DNA of 64,000 nt, taken from Ciona intestinalis (Eukaryota; Chordata; Ascidiacea; Phlebobranchia; Cionidae). Each line of letters opens with the position of its first letter. Position 1 is the first letter of the stretch. Below are positions 50,601 through 62,300 of this stretch, in pieces. The stretch lies in the NCBI RefSeq assembly GCF_000224145.3, contig NW_004190384.2:268349-332348 (forward strand), written 5' to 3'. The notes beneath the pieces are model-generated. The model saw only the letters and a program-made list of their open reading frames with translations. It was not told the origin of the DNA and searched no databases. The translations under genes were made by a program, and so were the position numbers.

Positions 50601-53021
50601 CCGCAGTTTATAAAATACATAACGCAGGTGATCTGCCGTATGGAAAAGCGAACCAGAACATTCAAATAAGTCCAAACCTTGGATTAATTTGTTACAACAA
50701 CGAACAAACCGATGGAAGATGCAAAGATTATCGTGTACGGTACTGTTGCTCACGTGAGTAAGCAGATTTAAATATAAGTTTCCAGTGGTTCGTGCGGAGA
50801 TTTAATTTAACCGCGACAGCCAAATAACTCTTACGCATTATAGTCTGGCACAAGTAGCATACTTAAACGAACCTGATAATTTGGTTTCGCCGAAATATCT
50901 ATTTCGTGCTTTTAGCGTTGTTAGTTTCTACACATCTTAAACCTGTTATTCTACCAAACCCTAATATATATTCATGAATGTATAAAGTACAGCGTGAAAC
51001 CTAATTTCCATATTTCCTGATCGTGTTCTAAACAATAAACATTTTTTGACAGTTTTGGGACCACGTGTATCCCATCTTACCCCTACTATATCTGCTTTGG
51101 TTTTTATCACAAATGTTGTTTTGTCTTAAAACCCATGCGTTTGATTTGTTTATGTTGCCTACAACTTTAAACAAGTTTAGTAAAGTGGGGTGATATGGGG
51201 CATGTTTTTATTCTTATTTATTCGTTCCTTTGACAGTAAACAAAAAAACATTTACAGAAACATATAACCGTATCCTCGCGACTATAAAATAACGTTGTTA
51301 TTTGTTAAAACACGATTTTGAAACACCTGGATTTGGTCTGGATTTGGTTTATTCTTATTATTGTTATTACTGGCAAACGTTAATTCTTCACTTAATCCTC
51401 ACTGGTTCCAACACGCCCGACTTATGAAACCTCACTGGATAGATTACGTGTTTTCCACATCGTTGTTGTGATGAACCTCAGTGTTTATTCTACTTGTCCA
51501 AGAACCTATTTATCCTCGCGTTGCAACGGCGGTCGTTATAACACGGGTGTTCTGTTTCATACACCTGGTGCCTGTTTACGAGTTACCACGTATCTAACTT
51601 TGTGGGTGATTGTTTTTTATGGTATATTTTACTGCGTATTAACATTCGGCCGAACTTTATTCGAAACCGCCATTCAAAGTTGAAAATATAAAATCCCATT
51701 TGCATTTATGGCTTGTGATAAATTGAAACAAAATAATATTTTCATAAGTTATGAAACCTGCACGCATTTAAAATGTGCAGTCCTGATTTTTGTTGTTTGT
51801 TCCTGCATGAAGCAAACTTGTTAGCCATGAATTTGACCGCTACAAAGTAGATCTTCCTATTTTAACATCACCAAAGTCAACAAAATAATGGCATTTTTCA
51901 CGGCTTTAAAATTAGTGTATTTACAAATTTTAGGTAAAAATACAGAAACGTATAATTTTCACATTGGAATATACTCCATATTTTATCGTAACATTTATCA
52001 ATAAATGTGGTTACTTATATTTTCCAGCTGGTGTCGGCCGATGCCCTCTAAGATACGGATGGTCTCCTTTCTTTGATCATTCAAACACAAGTGCTTATGG
52101 AGACAGTGAGGTGCTTGAGCAGCTACGCGTTTCATATCCTGGTAGAATATGTGAAACACCTGTGGCTATTGGAGCTGAAACAACAGCAGGGAAACCTTAC
52201 CAATCATCGGGCAACAAAGTCAAAATCTCGCCAACGTTTGGCCTTCAATGCAGAAACAGCGATCAAATAAATATCCGTTGCAACGATTTCAAAGTCCGGT
52301 TTTGTTGCTCAGGTATTTGAATTTTGCTAATGTTTAAACATAGGGTGAGGTTGTTATGGCGAGACAACCAAATGTTACCCCAGAGTTTACGGGTTTAAGT
52401 ATCGATGTTGCTAACGTTGTGGGCGTGTGCTTCCTTGGGCAAGATACTTAACGGCAATTGCTCCAACCCAGTGGTCACTAATCCAAGTTGTTCACCATGC
52501 GTTGATAAAAGTAAAAAAAAAATCACCCACAAAGTTACCTATACGTGGTAACTCGTAAGCGAGCACAAAGTGTATGAAACATAACACTGGTGTTATACGA
52601 CTGTGGTTGCCCCGACGCGAGGTTAAAGAAGTTACATTTATTCATTGACTACTTTAACTTGTACACATGGTAGTTGCCATATTTTCGTCGTACAAAATTA
52701 TTTTTCCTACAGACGTTGTTGGAAGTTGCCCTCAATCAACTCATCAATGGTCGCAATGGTTTGATGATGGGACTACTGCTGCAGGTGACGACGAAACACT
52801 TGTGCGTATTCGGCAAAGCAACCCGGGTTTATGTTCGAACCCGACAGCCATACAAGCACAAGTCAACCACACCAGTATGCCTTATGTAACAGGGGGCAAC
52901 AGACTTCGTGTGGAACCACAGTTCGGTCTTGCATGCAGGAATGATTTACAAAACTCCGGGAGTCTCTGCTCAAACTATAAAGTTCGGTTTTGTTGCGGTC
53001 CGACTGTTATAACGACCACTG

Positions 53022-53057
<36 letters not shown>

Positions 53058-53185
53058 CCCAAGAAGCCACAACAGCGACCCGAGAAGCCACAACAGCAAC
53101 CTCAGCCGCCATTAGCTCACTGGTCAGCACACTAAGAAGATATTTCCTTATGCTGTACAACTACCTGCGAAACTTGGCAAAGTAA
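47676..53185 (+). CDS. Secreted mucin-like protein with three WxxW domains, tandem gene A
   Basis: Nine exons: 47676-47736, 47995-48202, 48388-48512, 48911-49145, 49593-49723, 49946-50116, 50628-50753, 52028-52312, 52713-53185; 604 residues. Residues 1-20 are a signal peptide (MYSFVFKLICVSVICFNSVQ). Exons 2-3 and 4-5 each encode a cysteine module of unknown family with an ECW motif (TETECWISKVNSFF, PASECWAQHFSQ) split by an intron at the same place. Basic sites RKKR/S and RKRR/Q look like furin cuts before and between the modules. Exons 6+7, 8 and 9 each make a WxxW domain of the kind in gel-forming mucins and CILP (FWTKWYN, CETPTGIQAR, GLICYNNEQ, CKDYRVRYCC). The end is a poly-Thr stretch coded by ACA repeats, suited to O-glycosylation, then a short hydrophobic tail. 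The protein is probably extracellular or in mucus. The exact role is unknown. Confidence 0.9.
47826..47987. repeat. GGTAAGATGG element filling intron 1 of gene A
   Basis: Left GATAGTACGGTAAGATAGG, right CCCATCTTACCCCACCCTAC. The exon 2 acceptor follows 7 bases after its right end. Confidence 0.7.
48690..48855 (+). repeat. SINE fragment in gene A intron 3
   Basis: GTGTCCTTGGACAACAGCAA, ACATATGTGGTAACTGGTAA, GTGTATGAAACAGAACACC. Sense-oriented. Confidence 0.6.
49274..49405. repeat. GGTAAGATGG element in gene A intron 4
   Basis: Left TTCTGTGGGGTAAGATGGG, right ACCATCATACCCCAACTAAC. Confidence 0.65.
50152..50332. repeat. GGGAAGATGG-subtype element in gene A intron 6
   Basis: Left TATAGTCGGGTGGGGGGAGA, right CCCATCTTCCCCCACTCTG. 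Confidence 0.7.
50395..50545 (+). repeat. SINE fragment in gene A intron 6
   Basis: AAAGTTACATACGTGGTAAC, GTATGAAACAGAACATCCG, ATAAGTTACATACACC. Confidence 0.6.
51508..51625 (-). repeat. SINE fragment in gene A intron 7
   Basis: TTATCCTCGCGTTGCAACGG, TAACACGGGTGTTCTGTTTC, GAGTTACCACGTATCTAACT. Confidence 0.65.
52408..52648 (+). repeat. SINE in gene A intron 8
   Basis: Begins in the GTTGTGGGCGTGTGCTTCC segment, passes CTCCAACCCAGTGGTCACTA and GTAACTCGTAAGCGAGCACA, and ends with a TTCATTG tail about 65 bases before exon 9. Confidence 0.7.
53019..53058 (+). repeat. In-frame ACA microsatellite in gene A
   Basis: About a dozen CAA/ACA units coding an uninterrupted Thr run in the last exon. Confidence 0.85.
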
Positions 53186-53732
53186 AGCTTCGTATAAACA
53201 GCTCCCAATATATCCACGTTCAATATGTATATTACTTAAACGACACACTTTGATGATTGTGAAATTATTATCCGATATCTTATTCACATGAAACACGGGG
53301 CTTTAATACAAACAAGTCAGATTTCATTCTGATTTTTTACATCACTCAAGACTTGTAGTTTTTAAACCGGAAAGTTTGAGATGAAATTCTTATCATTCAT
53401 AAAAGCTGCTATGTTTGTATTGAAATGGTCCGATAAATAATGTACTTATTCATAGAAATGTCATATAACGTTAACTGGGTTATCTGTCCGTAGAATGGAA
53501 CTCATTTATTGCGCAAGAAATCCTAAATAGTTTTGCATTAAAATTGCAACAGGGAAACAACATAAGCGTTTATGTTCATAAAATAATAAGAGTATTGTGT
53601 GAAACCTCTAAACAACACATGTTATAATATTATAATATATGCCGGTGTTGCTCATGCGAGTTGTCGCAATATATACAATAAAGTTCAGGTATATTATAAC
53701 AGGTTGGAGTAAGATGTTTTCATTTGTATATA

Positions 53733-54043
53733 CAGTAGGGTGGGGGAAGATGGGACACCTTTTACCTCTATTTTCTCGCCCCGTTTAGTAGTAAACAAAG
53801 AACCCATGACTTCCATTGACCGTTGGTAATTGGTTTAAAACACGATCAGCATATTTAGATATTATGTGCTGAAGGTGTCCCGTCTTCCCCCACCCTACTA
53901 TATAAAAATAAATATAAATTGGGTGAGATTGGACATGTTTTTTACTGTATTCCCACGACTCTAATTAAGAGCGTTATTAATTGAAAAAACAAAATTAGAA
54001 AACATGGGATTTAGATGATAAAAGTGTCCCATCCTACCCCAGC
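53733..54043. repeat. Two inverted-repeat elements in series between the WxxW genes
   Basis: 53733-53905 is a clean GGGAAGATGG-subtype copy (AGTAGGGTGGGGGAAGATGG to CTTCCCCCACCCTACTATA). 53922-54043 is a shorter diverged one (TTGGGTGAGATTGGAC to CCCATCCTACCCCAGC). Confidence 0.7.
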
Positions 54044-54301
54044 AATATGCCACACACGTATATATATATAAAGCTGTTTCAGTCAGCATAAATTTATTTA
54101 GTAACAAGCTTTACGTGCCAGGTGAACTTGAAGTAATCTTGGAGTTTCCATGAAAAACAAACCTCGAACCTTAAGGCGTTTTTTTTGTTTCTGTAGAAAT
54201 GAATCAGTTTATAAGCCTGAGGCCAATCAAGTTATTTGTCACAATGTCATAGCAGGTGCAGGCTTGATAAACACACATACATATCATTAGGCAGGTCCAG
54301 T

Positions 54302-57300
54302 ATGAAGTTCATAAGTAACATTGGAATGTGTTTAGGGTTAATGGTGATTATATCATGCTGGCTCACTATAATACAAGGTAAGACCACTATATTCTTAACT
54401 TTGTGTTTTCTAAATTTGTGAAGTTTGTTTAAAAAGTATCTTAAATAATATTAGTATTGTGGGGTAAGATGGAGATCGTTAGCACGTAATATCCTATGAT
54501 TCCTAATCTTGTTTTAACAATTAAATATTCTTTGCTGACATGAACCGTTTTACCCCAACCAGCCTTAATTAAAACTTTTCTTTATTTTAAGCTTGTCATT
54601 ATGCGGAGTATCTGGATAGAAGGAAACGAAGCACAACAACAACTAATAGTTCAAGTGATTCGTTTGATAGCAACCGGTTAATTTATTGGTTCACTGTTTG
54701 CATGCAAAATAGAAGTAGTTTGGGTTCGTACGATTGGGGAAGTGTAGCCGAATGGACGGTTACAGACTCGAACTGGTTTTTATACACTGAAAACAGTAAC
54801 TGCAAAGAGTAAGTTTGCTATTCTCCACTCGTTGTATATGTGATCGCTGTCATTACAAAATATAAACCAAATTCACTTAAAAAACGACGAGTTAATAACT
54901 ACGATGTTACATAATAAATACACTATACGTCGCATATAGACCACGCGTGGCACAAACTATATCATTAATTTATCCGCCATTTTACGTTTTATCTATACTC
55001 TCTATTCGTTGGTCAACGTTAAGATAATTATAATTATGAAAACATATTTTTGTTTACAACCACCTAGATCATTTTACCCCATGCACCCTTTAATGTACAT
55101 TTTATCAATTGCGTTCCCTTTTTATATTATTTCCATTTTTTGCGAATATTGAAACAAATTTAACATTAGCACCGAAGGCGTCGAAGAAACGGAATGTTGG
55201 ATCAATCGAGTTTCTTCTTTCATCGACGACCCGGTCGCTTCTACATTAAGATCTTGCATTTATGAATATTCATCGTATAAATATTCAAGCAGAAGTAAGT
55301 AGCTTATGGCCTAAAATAAAGGAAAGTTATTTTAAGCATGTTACTATGGGGTATAAGGTATTATTATCTCGCATTCCCCAATCATCTTTTAGTAATTAAC
55401 AACGGACCGTTAGGATACGGTTAAGTAATTCTGTAAACATTTTTGCTACAAAATAAAATGAGAAAAATAGAATAAAGACATGTCCCATCTTACCCCATCT
55501 TACTATACAGAAGTTATACTCATAGGTGAGCATGTGTAGCTGATGAATTGTTACATTTTAAATTCTAGATGGTTCTGTTTCCCGTAAGAAAAGGCAGACA
55601 ATACCATCGCCTATTCTTCCCAGTATGCCACCTTGCCCCAATGTAGTTAGAAGGTTATATCGCATGGCGTTGTTGGAAGAAATACCAAGGAAAAAAAGAA
55701 GACAAACATCCATGGGTGTGCCCGAGGTGCCTGACTTTGACATCGATGCAGTCTCAAGTTTTGTCGAAAACTATACAACATGCAGGTATAATATGGGTTG
55801 CTTTGGATTGTGCTGGTCTTGTAAATATGTTTTGTTTTCTAACACGGAAATGAGAGCATAGATCATATCACTCAATCCTGCTATTTGGATTAACAATTTT
55901 AAAATCGACGTTCTTTAGGGCGTGTCGTTTCGTCGCTATCTTTTTATTTTTGTTTAAATTATTTTATCTACGCGACTGTGATCGAAGAGACAAATAAATT
56001 TATTATTATTGAATGGTGGGGACAATTTATAATACCATGTTTTTCAATATTTGGCGCGCACTTTATATAGTCGTACTGCCGAATATTCCTGTAAAATTTA
56101 TATTTGTTTATTATAAAATCAAAGTCCTTAAAAAATATTAAATATTCCACTTTCTCCGCAAAGTTGTACCACTTTGCCCCACCCTATACCATATTAAAAG
56201 GTAACTTGGTGAAAACTTTGCAATTGTAGCGAATGCAGTCGATACAACGAGGGTGAGGCCGCGGCTCAATGTTGGACGAACAGATTCGATCAACTGACCA
56301 AGGACAACTCGGTCCTAAAGGAGGCGATTCAAAGAGTGAACGCTCGGTTTGCTGGAGGTAGGAATGACATCTGTTACCAGGGATGGTATACTCGACTACC
56401 GACTAAACTAGTCGCCGCCTAAATTTGATTTGGCTTTTTTAGTCGCCCGACTAAAATTTTAGTCGGTCGATTCTGAGCGACTAACTTCTGTAACAAGTAA
56501 TGCACAGAAACTTAGTCGGCCGACTAAATGTGAAAAACCACCGACTAAATTTTAGTCGGCCGACTAAAAAAACGCGGTAACCAATAGTTACCGCGACCGA
56601 CTAGTTTAGTCAGTAGCCGAGTATACCATCTCAGGTGTCGTTTCAAAATGACTAACACGCTTCTAACCCAGACTTTATGGGTTCAAGTGCCAACAACGCC
56701 CTTTTAGAGTCGTGAGGATATCGGTATATATAATTCTGTAAATGTTCTTTGTTTACTTGCACGAGAAAATAAAATAAAACATGTACCATCTTACCCCAAC
56801 CTACCATGTATCTAAGTTTGGACATACACAATTGGGGACTGCCCTTTATTCATTCTTTCATTCGTTACCTCTTTGTTTTAGGCGGGTCACGAGTTGGAGT
56901 CTGTAGAGGAAATGTTTTCTGGACACAATGGTATAACTCGGATAGTCCAGGACATGGTTCATTGGGTGGTGATTCAGAAACACTTGCTCACGTGTTGTCG
57001 TCGTATCGAACCAGAGTGTGTCGCATACCGACCGGCATACAGGCTCGAATCGCCTCAAGTGAGTGTTTGTATTCATAATCAAAGCAGATAAAAATATTAA
57101 TTGAATATTCTTAAGTGATATATAATGTAACAATGGCGTTTTTTGCCCAATCACGCATATACGCCCATGATGGTAGCAACACCGGGCATTAAAGGCTTAA
57201 TAGTACGTGGGGGAACGCGTCGACCCCTATACCTGTTTTTAGCAAGAATATGCTATACACTCATAAATTAGGCTTTATAATGAAATCACATACCTCGGTA

Positions 57301-58374
57301 ATTTGTTTATAAAATATTTGTTTCTATTATTCAGATGATTTACCTTATGGTCGAGCAAATCAAACCCTTCTCATCACCCCACTTACTGGACTTATATGTT
57401 TGAATAAGGATCAAGATAACGGTCAATGTAGGGATTATAAAGTGAGGTATTGCTGTTCAGGTGAATTATTTATCTTGGTAAAGTAAATCTGGTGGTGTAT
57501 TTAACTTACGCCAATGTATTATTAGATGCTGTCGGTCTTTGCCCGTTAAGACATGGATGGACACAGTTTTTCGACAACGACGACCCTCGAGGATTCGGTG
57601 ATTTCGAATTGTTATCACGCATCAAGAGGCAAAACCCTGGCAGAGTTTGCTCAACCCCTGTTGCCATATCCGCGAGGTTACTCGATGGTAAGCCTTACCA
57701 GGAGGGTGGGAATATCCTTCAACTATCACCAAGCATCGGCCTCAGTTGCTTTAACTTCCAACAGGGCAGAAGGAATCGCTGCAAAGATTATCAAGTCAGA
57801 TTTTGCTGTTCCGGTAACTTATAAACTATTGGTTGTGTTTTTATTTAGACTACGTTCTATGTTTTAGAATATTTAAATTAATAAAACTTGTTTTCTTTTT
57901 TGCATGGCGGAACAATGACAGTTGTTATAAAAAAAGTTGTTCTGTTTCTTTGATTTTGGGGGAATTTTTTAATGTATGCATTGCAAATTTCTTTCAAACT
58001 AGCAAAGGTTAATTCACGCCACGAGTTTCCTGACTTATTTGGTTTACTTTGCAGATACCGTAGGGTTTTGTCCAAACAGAAGGATGTGGACGCGCTGGTT
58101 CGACACTAGAAACTCGGAAGGAGACCTCGAACATATTGACAGAATTCGTCAAACTCGACCCAGTTTTTGTCCCAACCCAATGGCGGTGAGGGCGCAGGTT
58201 TCGAACACACACCGATCATTCTACACGGGCGGTGATCAAGTACGATTGCTGCCGAATGTTGGGCTTATCTGCAGAAACTCTGAACAACGTAATAATAAAA
58301 GTTGTTCAAACTACAGGGTCAAGTTTTGTTGCTCTACAAACTTGATCGAAGTTACATTAGCACCTGGGACAACG

Positions 58375-58420
<46 letters not shown>

Positions 58421-58494
58421 CTGCTGTACCAACTACAACTAGAGAATGGCGTTGGTGGTGGAATCGACCAAACAACGCCAGAACCAGAGGGTAG
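54302..58494 (+). CDS. Secreted mucin-like protein with three WxxW domains, tandem gene B
   Basis: Nine exons: 54302-54377, 54592-54808, 55170-55294, 55569-55785, 56230-56357, 56882-57058, 57335-57460, 57526-57813, 58055-58494; 597 residues. Every intron phase equals that of gene A, and exons 3 and 7 have identical lengths (125 and 126), so the two arose by duplication. Layout: signal peptide (MKFISNIGMCLGLMVIISCW), RKRS site, module 1 (EWTVTDSNWFLYTENSNC, EETECWINRVSSF), basic sites RKKR/Q and RKKRR/Q in exon 4, module 2 (SSFVENYTTC, AAAQCWTNRFDQL), then WxxW domains (FWTQWYN; GWTQFFD, with the second Trp replaced; MWTRWFD), each ending CC. The Thr run is longer than in A, and the final basic and Trp-rich tail (REWRWWWNRPNN) is unlike A. 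Confidence 0.9.
54463..54563. repeat. Short GGTAAGATGG element in gene B intron 1
   Basis: Left GTATTGTGGGGTAAGATGG, right ACCGTTTTACCCCAACCAGC. Confidence 0.6.
55347..55508. repeat. GGTAAGATGG-family element in gene B intron 3
   Basis: Left end diverged (TATGGGGTATAAGG). Right end CCCATCTTACCCCATCTTAC. Confidence 0.6.
56378..56634. mobile_element. hAT-like non-autonomous DNA element in gene B intron 5
   Basis: Ends CAGGGATGGTATACTCG and, inverted, CTGAGATGGTATACTCG. The interior has many copies of TTAGTCGG and GGCCGACTAAA in both directions, including a near-palindromic arm CGACTAGTTTAGTC. Ends of CAGGGATG type and repeated subterminal motifs fit a hAT-type MITE. There is no transposase. 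Confidence 0.6.
56690..56806. repeat. Right half of a GGTAAGATGG element
   Basis: CGTGAGGATATCGG, TTCTTTGTTTAC and the right end GTACCATCTTACCCCAACCTACC. The left half is missing. Confidence 0.6.
57895..57960 (-). repeat. SINE fragment in gene B intron 8
   Basis: TTGCATGGCGGAACAATGAC, TTGTTATAAAAAAAGTTGTT. Diverged tail half. Confidence 0.4.
58371..58420 (+). repeat. In-frame ACA microsatellite in gene B
   Basis: Roughly 16-18 ACA/ACG units coding a Thr run in the last exon, longer than in gene A. Confidence 0.85.
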
Positions 58495-59380
58495 AAATTT
58501 CAATTATAAGTATTTATAATGTAAATTAAGTATGAGAACAATGGCAAATAAATCAACAAAGTTACAATCCCAGGAGTAACGACTGTCATAAAGTTGAAAG
58601 TGTTGATCATTTGTAAGTAACAAAAAATAAATCCGACTTGATCATCTCCATGGTTATATTATAACGAGAATTAATATGAAATATATTGATTGTGCAGAAC
58701 ATAAGATAACTTTGATACACACCCCATGATCAATAGTAGCTTGAACATGGACAACGGTATTACGGTTAGGTGGGGTAGGATGGGACATGTTTTCATTTTC
58801 TTTTCCAGTCATATTTGATATTAAACAAGGAATATTTTCAGATTTATGTAACTGCGTCCTCACGACTTTAGACCGTTGTTAATTGTTAAAAACACGTTTA
58901 GGAAACTTGGGAATTGTGTGCTTACGGTATCCATCTTGCCCCAATGTTCTATAGGATTAATTTTTACTTTAATTTCATTTGTTTATTTATTCACTGAAAC
59001 GTCACTTTCTTACTTTACAACAAAACGTACACCAAACAAAATAAACTAAAAAGAAAATAAATAGAACATTGAAAATATACAAGCTTTTTATGTCCATGTT
59101 CCGCCCGTGTGCCGGAAAATGATGTTTCTGTTTAATACCGAATTTTCTTAATTTACATTTTTTTCGTTTATTATCCAATGCCCATCCATGACATGTATAT
59201 AAGCGAGCTATCTCGCGCCATCTTTTCCACCTAACTATATTTTGCGTACCTTCCACTGCGAGTATATATATATATGCTATAGGGTTAATGAACAATAACG
59301 CGAGAAAAAGGGCCACAACATAAAAGTATGTGAGCGTCCATTGTTACGTCAGTACATGTTACTGTGACTTAACATTCACA
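58495..59380. other. Intergenic region between gene B and AOAH
   Basis: Contains one GGTAAGATGG-family element (58766-58945). A minus-strand frame at 59002-59316 has two hydrophobic stretches but no ATG, and I do not accept it as a gene. The AOAH promoter should lie near its right end. Confidence 0.5.
58766..58945. repeat. GGTAAGATGG-family element
   Basis: Left GTTAGGTGGGGTAGGATGGG, right ATCCATCTTGCCCCAATG. Confidence 0.6.
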
Positions 59381-62300
59381 ATGCACCGCCTGTTGTTGTG
59401 CAGCATTGTTGTTGTCTTAGTGTTGTTACAACATAACGTTGTATTAGGTGATGCAAACGGTGGATCAACGTGCGCAGGTTTGTGTGAAACAAAAATCTTA
59501 AATCACCTATTATACTTTATTATGCTAATAAATTATTTTGCATTCATTCCCATCGGATGTTTACTTAAATATTTATTGTTTTCCAAAGCTTGATCGTAAA
59601 ATTATTTGTAATCGACGTCTTAATTTTTTTTTTTTTCTTTTTTTTTAATTTTATTGTCAAGAACTGATTTTAAAGAAAAAGTAAAACAGTTTTGTTTGTA
59701 TTTTATTTTCGTGTGTTTTCTTTTATATTATGTATGGCATATAACATTAGTAATAGGGTAGGGAAAGAAGGGACACTTTTTCAGAGAGACTTTCTATAAT
59801 TTTTCTTTTTACGGATTTTACCTGTTGTGCGAATCGCTAAATAACTCCCTGTGTGTTTTAATTTTTTAATTGGTGTCAATTAATAAAGAAATGGTAGTGC
59901 TAATTCGTGGTATTAATCCAAAACCGCAATCTGTTTTCACTTTAGAAATATTTGGCAATATGTGCTTAATTGTCCCATCTTCCCCCACTCTACTATATTA
60001 TAAAAAGTGTTATCTAAATATTTATAATGAAAACCACCCGTGATCGTGGGAAACAAACTATTTACACAACACAAACAACATGTGTTGAGCAGATGGCGAC
60101 TTTCCCAGTGCACGGAACAAATGATTCAATGGTTCATTAATGGTTTACTTCTTCTTCGTTTAAATTGGATTCGCCACTATATACGCATGTAACTTTGTGG
60201 GTGATTGTTTTACTATGGCTGACAATTAAGGCAACCCATTAGTGGCTACTGGGTTTGAACAATTTCCATTAAGTGTCCAAAGACATACACGCCTACAATG
60301 GTAGCAGCGCCGATCCTTGAACTCGTCACACGCGGGTTGAATGAGGCCGTATCACTGTACCGGTGGCAACTTTTAGCTAGGCGACAAAAAAGCACAGCGA
60401 CGGTTTGACTTAAGACAGTAGACGAGAATGTCACATCTAAACCAACTATTTATTCGCAGCATGTTCGTTGATTGTTGGTTTGGTCGAACAACTCGCTCAA
60501 GTTCATTCCACCGATGTTATAACAGCGGCTGAGCAATATCTTTGCAACAACTTGCCGTCTCCACTTGATTCAACATGCACAGTTTTATTGGATAGATTTG
60601 GCCCATCACTTATTGATGCTGCTTACCACAAACAAACACCCGATATCATTTGTCATAATGTTAGCATGCGATGCGTCTCTTAATATTAAACTCCGGTCTA
60701 ATAACTATCTTTTATAGATCGGGCTTTGCACTCAAGAACCAGGCACCAACTTCTGCCATTTGTTTCCATTGCCCGATGGCTTTAATGGTAATTACAAGTC
60801 ACGACCATATCCGCCTTTACTTTTAACGAAGGAAGTTCGATCTATAGATGATTATCCTATGTGTGATCTACCAGGAGTGAAAGATATTTGTGAACACATT
60901 AACCGGTCAGTCCTCCAATTAAATGCACATTTATTCTGGTTAAACAATTATTATTTTTTCATTTTTTTTATAGTAAATTCTTCATAAACAATAATTTAAA
61001 TTCGCCAATTACAATTGAGCTGTTCTAGACACCCTTACCAACGAAACTAAACTTATATTTTCTTATTACGTGTAAGAGTAAAACATGACAAGCAATATTT
61101 TATATTTCTATATTATTATGATTACTATTGGAGTTGAAAAGTAAAACCGACTAATGAATATTTCTAATAAATCATAATAATAGATATTTGTATTGAAACA
61201 TAAGATTAAGCTACTGGTGCTAAGAATTGTTTTCCATATCAACACAAAGTAAATACACCAGTTTAATATCCACCCACCCACCCATCACGTACAACACACA
61301 CACCTACATATACATCAACATTGTTCCGCGTTCGTCACATGCTTATCCTGCAGCTACATTTCCTTCTAAAGAGGAAATCTTTTGTTTTCGGTTTCGAAAT
61401 CTTCTTGAAATTAAGAGAATCAGACCTGAACCTATTATGCTTTTTCAAGTCATTGAAAAATGTTGTAATTGTTTAACACAGATTTTAATACTTAACAACA
61501 GTTATCATCTTTGCCGAGCACTTTGTTGGACCGTGAGAATACTGTCAAATAATCCTGTAACATTTTTATCGTCTATCATTGGGGACCGGTAAAAGGAGAT
61601 TTTTTAAAAAAGGCACGTCTTACGCGGAGTCCCATCCCACCACCCTATTATAATAGTTTAATATTTAAAAGCTATAATGAGCAATAACTTGCTATAAATA
61701 TACGTTTCGAAATATAATTCCCATTGCATCTAAGGCGTGTGGCATGCTCCGCCCCATTGGCCCTTTATGTATTGTATAAATAGTCAGCCATACATTACAA
61801 AAAAATAATCACCCACAAAGTAACATATACTTGGTAACTCGTAAGCTGGCGCGAGGTGTATGAACATCCGTGTTATAACGACTGTCGCTTTCTGGCATGC
61901 GAGAATAAATAAGTTTTTTTCATTCATCCATTCATTCATTCATTCATTCATTCATTCTGTTCCATTAAGATTCGCGGACGGCCATCTTCCCTTACAAGAT
62001 AGCGACCTCGACAAGTATAGCATTGATCCAACATTGAGAGGATCTCATTGGAGGGGAAAAGATTGTGACGACACAAGGAGTGACGTGTACCCAGGAAGAC
62101 GTCCAATCAACATGGATATTACTTACGATTCTAATTGCAACGGAATATATGTATAAACTTCACTGTACAACCCATGCTTAAGTTTAACACATCTCTTAAC
62201 ACATAGGGTGCCGATCCACAAACTGGCCGTCCATACGAAGAGCTGTATTGCGCAAACACAAATCCAAAAGGTGTTGTGATATTAGGCGATTCAGCAGCCG

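Noticed and set aside
59002-59316. Minus-strand frame with two hydrophobic stretches upstream of AOAH
   Set aside because: No ATG, no convincing acceptor, AT-rich sequence readily gives hydrophobic frames, and no family is recognised.
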